Below, piece after piece: positions 34,164 to 41,781 of a DNA stretch of 64,000 nucleotides. The first letter of the stretch is position 1, and every line of letters starts with the position of its first letter. Both the position numbers and the translations under genes were made by a program. The stretch lies in NCBI RefSeq assembly GCF_000702305.1, contig NZ_JNLC01000011.1:372001-436000 (forward strand), in the 5' to 3' direction. Origin of the DNA: Allobosea sp. 117 (GTDB lineage: Bacteria > Pseudomonadota > Alphaproteobacteria > Rhizobiales > Xanthobacteraceae). The notes below the pieces were generated by a model that did not search any database, had not been told where the DNA came from, and was given only the letters and a program-made list of their open reading frames with translations.

Positions 34164-35123
34164 ATGGAATTGCGCAGCATCGAAGCCTTCGTGCGCGTGG
34201 CCGAGCTCGGCAGCATCACGCGGGCCTCCCGCGATCTCGGCATCGTCCAGCCCGCGCTCAGCCGCCACATCCAACGCATCGAGACCGAGGTCGGCACGCC
34301 CTTGCTGGTGAGGCTCCCGCGCGGCGTGCAGCTCACCTTCGCCGGCCGCCGCTTCCTGCAGCACAGCCGGCGCATATTGCAGGAGGTGGCGCGGGCGAGC
34401 GAGGACATGAACATGGGCGGGGACTGCCTCTCCGGCCGCGTCGTGGTCGGCATCTCGCCGACGCTGTCCTCGCTGCTGGCGCCGGGGCTCATCGAGCGCT
34501 GCGCCAACACCTATCCGGCGATCAACCTGACCATCGTCGAGGAATTCACGCGCCGGCTGCAGATCGACGTGATGAACGGCCAGGTCGACATCGCGCTGCT
34601 CACCAACCCGCCGCCGAACCGCGCGCTGCGCTTCACCGCCGTGCTCACCGAACCGATCGTCGTCGTCATGCCGCGCCAGTCGCGTGGCGTCTCGCCGGTG
34701 GTGACGCTGGACGAGCTCGCCTCGACGCCGATGCTGGTGACGCGCGGCATCCGGGCGCTGGTCGACGAGCAGCTCGCCTCGCACGGCGTGTGCATCGAGG
34801 TCGATTGCGAGATCGACGCGGTGGAAGCGATCCGCCGCATGCTGCTGCGCGGGCGCGGCACCTCGATCATGCCGATCTCCGCCTTCCGCAAGGAGATCGA
34901 CGACGGGCTGCTGACCGGCCTCGCGGTCGGCGGGGTCAATCTCAGCCGCACCATCATGCTCTCGCATGTCGGCGAGCAGCTCAGCCCGGCGGCGCATGCG
35001 GTGATGGGGCTGCTGCGGGCGGAGATCGACACGCTGGCGCAACGCGGCATCTTCAGCGCGCTGCCCGAGAGCGCGCCACACTGGAGCCCGGTGCAGGAGC
35101 GCCCGCTCGCCGGCGTCGCCTGA
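34164..35123 (+). CDS. LysR-family transcriptional regulator (Nac/Cbl-like)
   Basis: A 319-residue regulator. The HTH is at residues 1-60 (IEAFVRVAELGSITRASRDL, then VQPALSRHIQRIE). The effector domain has VVVGISPTLSSLLAPGLIE. It is convergent with the second TTT operon. A strong terminator follows it at 35148-35173. It may regulate either neighbouring catabolic operon. Confidence 0.9.
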   Translation: MELRSIEAFVRVAELGSITRASRDLGIVQPALSRHIQRIETEVGTPLLVRLPRGVQLTFAGRRFLQHSRRILQEVARASEDMNMGGDCLSGRVVVGISPTLSSLLAPGLIERCANTYPAINLTIVEEFTRRLQIDVMNGQVDIALLTNPPPNRALRFTAVLTEPIVVVMPRQSRGVSPVVTLDELASTPMLVTRGIRALVDEQLASHGVCIEVDCEIDAVEAIRRMLLRGRGTSIMPISAFRKEIDDGLLTGLAVGGVNLSRTIMLSHVGEQLSPAAHAVMGLLRAEIDTLAQRGIFSALPESAPHWSPVQERPLAGVA

Positions 35124-35147
35124 ACCTCGCCATTTCGAGAAGAGGAT

Positions 35148-35173
35148 CGGCCGGGCACCTGCCCGGCCGTTTT
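35148..35173 (+). terminator. Rho-independent terminator
   Basis: A perfect 10-bp GC-rich stem (cggccgggca at 35148-35157, tgcccggccg at 35160-35169) with a 2-base loop is followed by TTTTGCTTT. It terminates the LysR transcript. The stem may also block transcription coming from the convergent TctA gene, although that side has no clear T-run. Confidence 0.88.
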
Positions 35174-35181
35174 GCTTTGCC

Positions 35182-36690
35182 TCACTCGGCGCCTTCCTCG
35201 AAGGCCTTTTGCCGCGTCATGCGGATCATCGGTGCGACGAGGACGATCAGCAGCAGGAAGGCCATCACCAGGAAGGTGAGGCTGATCGGCCGCGTGACGA
35301 ACACCGTTGGGTCGCCGTGGGAGATCAGCAAAGCGCGGCGCAGCGTCTCCTCGATCATCGGCCCGAGGATGAAGCCGAGCAGAAGCGGCGCCGGCTCGCA
35401 GCGCAGGCGCTGGGCGATGAAGCCGAAGCCGCCGAAGATCGCCGCCAGCACCACGTCGAGCGCGTTGTTGTGGATCGAGTACACGCCGATGCAGCAGAAC
35501 AGCATGATCGCCGGATAGAGCATTCGGTAGGGCACCGAGAGCAGCTTCACCCAGATGCCGACGAGCGGCAGGTTGAGGATGACCAGCATCAGATTGCCGA
35601 GCCACATCGAGGCGATCAGCCCCCAGAACAGGTCCGGGCGCTGGTTCATGAGCTGCGGGCCGGGGGAGAGGCCCTGCATCATCAGCGCGCCGATCATCAG
35701 CGCCATCACCGCGCTGGACGGCAGGCCGAGGGTCAGCATCGGGATGAAGGCGGTCTGGGCGGCGGCGTTGTTGGCGGCCTCCGGCCCGGCGACGCCCTCG
35801 ATGGCGCCATGGCCGAAGCGGCCGGGTTCCTTCGAGAGCTTCTTCTCCAGGGCATAGGTCGAGAAGGAGGCGAGCACCGGCCCGCCGCCCGGCAGCAGGC
35901 CGAGGCAGCCGCCGAGCACGGTGCCGCGCAGCGCGGGTTTGAGGAAGGAGCGGATCTCCGCGAAGCTCGGCCACAGGCCGCGCACCTCTTTCACGAAGGT
36001 GCGGCTCGCCTCGCCGCGTTCCAGATTGGCGATGGTCTCGCCGATGCCGAACATGCCCATGGCGATGACGGCGAAGTCGATGCCGTCGCCGAAGGTCGGT
36101 ACGCCGAAGGTGTAGCGCTCCAGCCCGGTATTGGCATCGATGCCCATGGTGCCGAGCAGGATGCCGACCAGGATCATGCCGATCGCCTTGATGACCGAGC
36201 CGTGGGCGAGGATCACCGCGGCGATGAGGCCGAACAGCATCAGCGAGAAATAGTCGGCCGGGCCGAAATCGAGCGCGACCTCGGCGAGCGCGGGGGCGGC
36301 CACCGCGATCACCACGGTGGCGAGCGTGCCGGCGAGGAAGGAGGACAGTGCGGCAGTGGCGAGCGCCAGGCCTGCGCGGCCCTTGCGCGCCATCTGGTAG
36401 CCGTCGATGGCGGTGACAACCGAGGAACTCTCGCCCGGCAGGTTGACGAGGATCGCCGTGGTCGAGCCGCCATATTGAGCGCCGTAATAGATGCCGGCGA
36501 GCATGATCAGCGCTGCGGGTGCCGGCAGCGCGAAGGTGACCGGCAGCAGGATCGAGATGGTGGCGACCGGCCCGAGGCCCGGCAGCACGCCGATGATGGT
36601 GCCGAGAAGGACGCCGAGGAAGCCGTAGGCGAGATTGGTCGGCGTCAGCGCGACCGAGAATCCGAGCAGAAGTTCGTTGAACAGCTCCAT
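35182..36690 (-). CDS. TTT transporter large membrane subunit (TctA)
   Basis: A 502-residue permease with about 12 helices. It has the TctA motifs GVLPGLGPVATISILLPVTF, YYGAQYGGSTTAILVNLPGE and the second-half GLLPGGGPVLASFSTY. The ATG at 36690 is the homology start; the upstream frame to 36831 lies within tctB. It follows tctB by 10 bp in the second TTT operon. Confidence 0.94.
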   Translation of the reverse strand: MELFNELLLGFSVALTPTNLAYGFLGVLLGTIIGVLPGLGPVATISILLPVTFALPAPAALIMLAGIYYGAQYGGSTTAILVNLPGESSSVVTAIDGYQMARKGRAGLALATAALSSFLAGTLATVVIAVAAPALAEVALDFGPADYFSLMLFGLIAAVILAHGSVIKAIGMILVGILLGTMGIDANTGLERYTFGVPTFGDGIDFAVIAMGMFGIGETIANLERGEASRTFVKEVRGLWPSFAEIRSFLKPALRGTVLGGCLGLLPGGGPVLASFSTYALEKKLSKEPGRFGHGAIEGVAGPEAANNAAAQTAFIPMLTLGLPSSAVMALMIGALMMQGLSPGPQLMNQRPDLFWGLIASMWLGNLMLVILNLPLVGIWVKLLSVPYRMLYPAIMLFCCIGVYSIHNNALDVVLAAIFGGFGFIAQRLRCEPAPLLLGFILGPMIEETLRRALLISHGDPTVFVTRPISLTFLVMAFLLLIVLVAPMIRMTRQKAFEEGAE

Positions 36691-36700
36691 GCCCGTCGCC

Positions 36701-37147
36701 TCACCAGAACCGCGTATGGGGAAGATTGAGGCCGAGGCCGTAGGAGAACAGCAGCGTGCAGGCGACCACCAGTCCGACCGCCAGCAGCCCCGTCTCGAGC
36801 GGCCGGAAATGCCGGCCGGCGAGGCTCGCACCGATCACCACGACGAGCCCGGCGAGCGGGAATCCCCAGTCCTCGATAAGGAGGCCGAAGGCCAGCACGC
36901 TTGCCAGCAGGATCACCAGCGGGCGCGGATCGATGCGCCCGACTTCTTCCGTCTCGGTAAGGAACGAGCGCACGATCAGGACGCCGCCGAGCAGGATGAG
37001 GCCGACCGAGATGATGCGCGGGAAATAGCCGGCGCCCATGCGTGAGGCGGTGCCGACCGGATAGTCCGAGCCGATGATGATGGCGAGCGCGCCGAGCCCG
37101 CAGAACAGCAGGCCGGTCAGGAAGTCCGTGGAAAGTCTGATGTTCAT
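36701..37147 (-). CDS. TTT transporter small membrane subunit (TctB)
   Basis: A 148-residue protein with four hydrophobic helices (FLTGLLFCGLGALAIIIG; IISVGLILLGGVLIV; LVILLASVLAFGLLI; GLLAVGLVVACTLLFSY). The start at 37147 is chosen by homology to TctB. It lies between the TctC gene (132 bp upstream) and the TctA gene. Confidence 0.87.
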   Translation of the reverse strand: MNIRLSTDFLTGLLFCGLGALAIIIGSDYPVGTASRMGAGYFPRIISVGLILLGGVLIVRSFLTETEEVGRIDPRPLVILLASVLAFGLLIEDWGFPLAGLVVVIGASLAGRHFRPLETGLLAVGLVVACTLLFSYGLGLNLPHTRFW

Positions 37148-37279
37148 GGCGTCCCTTCCGATGGCGCGGCGGCCATCACGACGGAGAAGGCGGCATTTGC
37201 GACGACGCGTCCCGGATCGCCGATGGCGCATCCGAGACGGTCGGGGACAAGAACTTCGCGGCGCCCGATGGATGGACGA

Positions 37280-38293
37280 TCAGTCCGCCTTGGCGCCGAT
37301 CTCCTTGATGATGGCGCCCCACTTCGCGGCATCGGCGGCGATGTATGCCTTGAACTCGGCGGGGCTCGCGCTCGACACCGCGATGACGCCGGATTCCGCC
37401 ATGCGGTCGCGGATCTTCTGGTCCTTCATCGCCTCGACGACCGCCGCGTGCAGCTTGTTGACGATCGGCTCGGGCGTGCCGGCCGGCACCAATATGCCCT
37501 GCCAGGACGAGGAGACGCTCTTCGGGTAGCCCTGCTCGGTCATGGTCGGCACGTCGGGAAGCTGCGCGACGCGCTGCTTCGTCGTCACGCCGAGCGCCTT
37601 CAGCCGGCCGCCCTTCACATGGTTGATGCCCGACGAGATGGTCACGAACATCAGGCTGACATGGCCGCCCATCACGTCGGCGGCGGCGGGGCCGGCGCCG
37701 CCCTTGTAGGGCACGTGGATCATGTCGAGGCCGGCCTCGCGGCGGAACGCCTCCATCTCCAGCCGGTTCACCGAGCCGGTGCCGGGCGAGGCGAAGTTCA
37801 CCTGGCCGGGCCGCGCCTTCACATATTCCACCAGCTCCTTGACGTTGTTCGGCGGAAAGGCGGGGTTGGCGATCATCAGGCCGGGCGTGTCGGCGACGAT
37901 CGACACCGGGATGAAGTCCTGCAGCGGCTTCACGCGCAGGCTGGAGAAGATGAACGGGTTGATCGATACGGTGCCGACATTGCCGAGGAACAGCGTGTAG
38001 CCGTCCGGCTTGGCCCGCGCGGCGATGTCCATGCCGACATTGCCGGCGGCACCGTCGCGGTTCTCGACCACGATCTGCTGGCCGAGGATTTCGGAGAGCC
38101 TCGGCTGCAGCAGCCGCGCGGCGAAGTCGGAGGCGCCGCCCGGCGCGAAGGGCACGATCACGGTGATGGGCTGGTTCGGATAGTCGGACTGCGCCCGCGC
38201 CGACGGGGCCGCGAGCAGCCCCGCCGCGAGAGCCGCGCCGGTGATGAAGGCGATGCCGGCCTGCCGCCGGCTGAACTTTACGCTGTCGGTCAT
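37280..38293 (-). CDS. TTT transporter substrate-binding protein (TctC/Bug)
   Basis: A 337-residue periplasmic protein. The signal peptide ends SARAQS. The Bug fold shows NQPITVIVPFAPGGASDFAA, VENRDGAAGNVGMDIAA, NFASPGTGSVNRLEMEAF and HVPYKGGAGPAAADVMGGHV. It belongs to the operon with two Gfo/Idh oxidoreductases, so its ligand may be a sugar acid or cyclitol-derived acid, which is inference. Confidence 0.92.
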   Translation of the reverse strand: MTDSVKFSRRQAGIAFITGAALAAGLLAAPSARAQSDYPNQPITVIVPFAPGGASDFAARLLQPRLSEILGQQIVVENRDGAAGNVGMDIAARAKPDGYTLFLGNVGTVSINPFIFSSLRVKPLQDFIPVSIVADTPGLMIANPAFPPNNVKELVEYVKARPGQVNFASPGTGSVNRLEMEAFRREAGLDMIHVPYKGGAGPAAADVMGGHVSLMFVTISSGINHVKGGRLKALGVTTKQRVAQLPDVPTMTEQGYPKSVSSSWQGILVPAGTPEPIVNKLHAAVVEAMKDQKIRDRMAESGVIAVSSASPAEFKAYIAADAAKWGAIIKEIGAKAD

Positions 38294-38451
38294 CGTTCCC
38301 TCCCAGGAAACGCGGCGCCGCGTTTTGTTCTGTGCTGGCGCCGCCGGTTGAAGGCATGTTCAGCCGTCATTTGGCCGAACGAAAGGGGCACTCCCGTCTG
38401 TCTTTCCTTGCAGTTGCGGACGCGAACCGCTTCGCGCCCGGCCGGAACCGT

Positions 38452-39588
38452 TCACGCCATCGCGGCCTCGCGCATCAGTTCACGTTCCCCTTCGACTTCC
38501 AGCGGCAGGGGAACCGGCCGCTTCAGCTTCGCCGACAGGTCGAGCGCCTTGGTCAGCATCAGCCGGTTATGCGCCTCGGCGGCGGTGGCGTGCTGCGTCG
38601 GCAGGTCGAGCGCGATGCGGTTGAGCCAGGATTCGGTCTCGGTGCGCATCGGGCCGCGCAATTCGCCGAGCGCCATGTCGCCGGGCGGATAGCTGCCCAT
38701 GAAGTCGACCAGCCGGCTCTTGTCCGGCAGGTAGCCCTCCGCCTGCGGCGCCGAGACCGCCAGCACGATGTCGCGGTGGGTGTCGTCGATGGTGAGCACG
38801 CCGGTGGTGCCGACGATGCCGACCTCGAGGCTGTAGACCGCGCCCGGCCAGGTCACCGGCAGCGCCCAGGAGATGTTGAGATGGTAGATCGAGCCGTCGC
38901 TCATCATGATCATGCCGGCGGTGCCGTCGATGCCGCGCCAGTCCGGGCCGAGCACCTTGTCGACCGAGCGGGCATAGACCTCCACCGGGGTCTTGGCCTC
39001 AAGGTACCACATGACGATGTCGAGGGCGTGCGTGCCCGAGATCACCATCGGCGAGATGGTCTCCGGGGCGTTGGAGCGGCGGTAATTGTCGATCGCCACC
39101 AGCCGGTTCATGAAGGCCCGCGACGTGACCATGGTGACGTCGCCGAGCGCGCCGGTGCGCACCTTCTCCTTGGCGGCGAGCCAGCGGCGGCGGAAGCGCT
39201 GGGTGTAGCCGACCACGGCGTCGACGCCGGAGGCGCGGATCTCCTTCAGCACGCGGGCCGAATCGTCGAGATGGGTCGCCAGCGGCTTCTCGATCAGCAT
39301 GGGGAGCTTGCGTTCCAGCGCCGCCATCACCGGGTCGACATGCAGATGCTCGTCGGTGGCGACGATGACGGCGGTGACCTCGGGCCGCTTGAGCAGCTCG
39401 CGGTGGTCGGTCGTCACGAAGTCGGCGCCGATCTCTGCGCCGATGCGCTTACCCTTTTCGGGATCGAGCTCGGCGAGGCCGATCCATTCGACCGCCGGAT
39501 GGCGGGCGGCGACCGCGCCGCGGAACAGGCCGACGCGGCCGGCGCCGACGATGGCGAGGCCGATGCCTTTGGGGGACTGGCGGCGCAT
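38452..39588 (-). CDS. Gfo/Idh/MocA-family oxidoreductase
   Basis: A 378-residue NAD(P)-binding oxidoreductase. It has AIVGAGRVGLFRGAVAARHP at the N-terminus, EKPLATHLDDS with the catalytic lysine, and VVGYTQRFRRRW. It is separated from the preceding paralogue by a single base, so they are cotranscribed and probably act in sequence or as a heteromer. A 158-bp gap follows to tctC. Confidence 0.9.
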   Translation of the reverse strand: MRRQSPKGIGLAIVGAGRVGLFRGAVAARHPAVEWIGLAELDPEKGKRIGAEIGADFVTTDHRELLKRPEVTAVIVATDEHLHVDPVMAALERKLPMLIEKPLATHLDDSARVLKEIRASGVDAVVGYTQRFRRRWLAAKEKVRTGALGDVTMVTSRAFMNRLVAIDNYRRSNAPETISPMVISGTHALDIVMWYLEAKTPVEVYARSVDKVLGPDWRGIDGTAGMIMMSDGSIYHLNISWALPVTWPGAVYSLEVGIVGTTGVLTIDDTHRDIVLAVSAPQAEGYLPDKSRLVDFMGSYPPGDMALGELRGPMRTETESWLNRIALDLPTQHATAAEAHNRLMLTKALDLSAKLKRPVPLPLEVEGERELMREAAMA

Positions 39589-39589
39589 G

Positions 39590-40657
39590 TCACAGGGCTC
39601 CTTCGGCGATGCGGACGGCGTCGGCGTTGCTGAACGGCAGGTCGACCGGCTCGTTGGTCTCCGAGGAGAGATCGGCGGCGATATAGACCTCCATCACCGT
39701 GCGGGCGGCCGCCAGGGTCACCATCACGTCGCGGTCGAACACCACCGCTTCGAGGAAGTGCAGCGTCTCCGGCCCCATGGCGCCGGCATAGACGTGGTCC
39801 ACCTGCTCGCCCGGCATGGTCGACATCGGGAAGACGCTGCCGCCGCCCATGGTGTTGAGCCAGACGTCGCGATGGGTGTCGTCGATGACCAGCGCGCCCT
39901 CCGAGCCCACCACCTCGATCCAGGTGGAGGAGAAGTTCGGATAGCCCGGCGGCAGGATCCAGCCGGCGCCGACCACCACCACGCAGCCATTGTCCATGGT
40001 CACGGTGATGAACTGGCAGTCATAGGCGCCGGTCGTCGGGTACATCACACGGCGCACGCCCTGCGCATAGACGCGCACGGGCTTGGCCGGCTCCAGCAGC
40101 CAGAACACGAAGTCGAGGTCGTGGGTCGCCTCCATGGCGGCGGGGGAGAGCTTGCCGCGTCCGGTGATCTTCTTGCCGAGGCCGCGGGTGATGTGGCGCG
40201 AGACCAGCGCGCTGACCGGCGCGCCGAGCGTGCCGTCAACCAGCTTCTTCTTGGCGTAGGCGAATTTCGGGTTGAAGCGCTGCGAATAGCCGATGGTGAA
40301 CTTGCGTCCCTTGCGGGCGGCGACGCGGATCAGCTCGTCGGCTTCAGTGAGCTCGATGGCGATCGGCTTCTCAAGGAAGACGTGCTTGCCGGCCTCCAGC
40401 GCCGCCAGCGTGATCGGATAATGCGTGCTCTCCGGCGTCGCGCAGACATAGACCGCCTCGATGGCGGGATCGGCCAGCAGCTCGCGATAATCGGCGGTGG
40501 CGGTCGTCGCGCCGGTCAGTCGTGCCACATGGGCGCGGCGCTCGTCATTCGTCTCGGCTATGTGCAGGCGCTTCACCAGCGGGCTGCGGGCCAGCGTTTC
40601 CGCGCGAATACCACCGCACCATCCGGTGCCGATCACCGCGACATCTACCTGCCTCAT
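39590..40657 (-). CDS. Gfo/Idh/MocA-family oxidoreductase
   Basis: A 355-residue NAD(P)-binding oxidoreductase. It has AVIGTGWCGGIRAETLARSP, EKPIAIELTEA and TIGYSQRFNPKFAYAK. It is the first gene of the minus-strand operon Gfo-Gfo-tctC-tctB-tctA. Its promoter must be in the 200-bp region shared with the divergent ku gene. It is clearly a paralogue of the next gene (YxQRF motif, similar domain order). Confidence 0.9.
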   Translation of the reverse strand: MRQVDVAVIGTGWCGGIRAETLARSPLVKRLHIAETNDERRAHVARLTGATTATADYRELLADPAIEAVYVCATPESTHYPITLAALEAGKHVFLEKPIAIELTEADELIRVAARKGRKFTIGYSQRFNPKFAYAKKKLVDGTLGAPVSALVSRHITRGLGKKITGRGKLSPAAMEATHDLDFVFWLLEPAKPVRVYAQGVRRVMYPTTGAYDCQFITVTMDNGCVVVVGAGWILPPGYPNFSSTWIEVVGSEGALVIDDTHRDVWLNTMGGGSVFPMSTMPGEQVDHVYAGAMGPETLHFLEAVVFDRDVMVTLAAARTVMEVYIAADLSSETNEPVDLPFSNADAVRIAEGAL

Positions 40658-40857
40658 CTCGTCTCCGTCCCGATGCGCTTGGCTTTATTGGACTTTGAGC
40701 GGATCATGAGCTGACAGGTGGCACAAATACTCTTTCGCGATCAGGACATAGTGGGATGGCATGGCTCGGCATCCGGTCCGCGGAACAGCGCGGCGGCTTT
40801 TCGCGTTGAACGCCGGGCGGTGAAGCGGGCAAGTTCGAGCGGATTGGAGCGGCCGAC

Positions 40858-41769
40858 ATGGCGCCTCGGGCCAATTGGAAGGGCTTCCTCAAGATCGCCG
40901 AGCTGACCTGCCCGGTGGCGCTCTACACCGCCGCCTCGACCTCCGAGCGCATCGCCTTCCACACCATCAACCGCGCCACCGGCCATCGCGTTCAGCGCCA
41001 GTTCGTCGACAGCGAGACCGGCAAGCCGGTAGAGCGCGACGAGCAGGTGAAGGGCTACGAGGTGTCCGACGGCGAATATGTCGTGCTGGAGCCCGACGAG
41101 GTCGCGAGCGCCGTGCCGGAGAGCGACAAGACGCTGGCCGTCTCCGCCTTCGTGCCGTGCGGGGAGATCGACGACGTCTATTTCGACCGGCCCTATTACC
41201 TCGCACCCTCCAACGCCGCGGCGCACGAGGCCTTCGTGCTGATCCGCGAGGGGCTGCGCGCGGCCAAGGTCGCGGCGGTGGCGCAGGCGGTGCTGTTCCG
41301 GCGCGTGCGCACGCTGCTGGTCCGGGCGCAGGGCGAGGGGCTGGTCGCGACGACGCTGAACTTCGACTACGAGGTGCGCCCGGCGCGCGAGGCGTTCGAC
41401 GTCGTGCCCGACATGAAGATCGCAGGCGAGATGCTGGAGCTCGCCGAGCACATCATCCGCACCAAGGCGGGCAGCTTCGACCCCGCCGCTTTCGACGATC
41501 GCTACGAGGCGGCACTGGCCGATCTCGTCAAGGCGAAGCTGGAGGGCCGGGCCATCACGCCGCCTCCGGCGCGTAAGCGCGAGAAGGTGGTGGACCTGAT
41601 GGCGGCGCTGCGCGAGAGCGCCGGGCTCGCCGGCAAGGCGCCGGCGAAGGGCGCCGCCAAAAGCGCGCGAAGTGGCAAGGTCGCCCCGAAAGGGAAGGCG
41701 GCTTCCCGCAAGGCTGCGGCCAGGGCATCCCCCGCGAAGGCGGCCGCGACGCGCCGCAAGGCGAGTTGA
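40858..41769 (+). CDS. ku: Bacterial Ku DNA-end-binding protein (copy 1)
   Basis: A 303-residue Ku homologue. The beta-barrel core runs from residue 1 (MAPRANWKGFLKIAELTCPV, then FHTINRATGHRVQRQFVD) to about 240. A Lys/Ala/Arg-rich tail (about 255-303) follows that could bind DNA. It binds double-strand ends as a ring and recruits LigD. The gene ends 12 bp before ligD, forming an operon. A second Ku gene is at 44573-45382. Confidence 0.94.
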   Translation: MAPRANWKGFLKIAELTCPVALYTAASTSERIAFHTINRATGHRVQRQFVDSETGKPVERDEQVKGYEVSDGEYVVLEPDEVASAVPESDKTLAVSAFVPCGEIDDVYFDRPYYLAPSNAAAHEAFVLIREGLRAAKVAAVAQAVLFRRVRTLLVRAQGEGLVATTLNFDYEVRPAREAFDVVPDMKIAGEMLELAEHIIRTKAGSFDPAAFDDRYEAALADLVKAKLEGRAITPPPARKREKVVDLMAALRESAGLAGKAPAKGAAKSARSGKVAPKGKAASRKAAARASPAKAAATRRKAS

Positions 41770-41781
41770 CGGACGGTCTCC

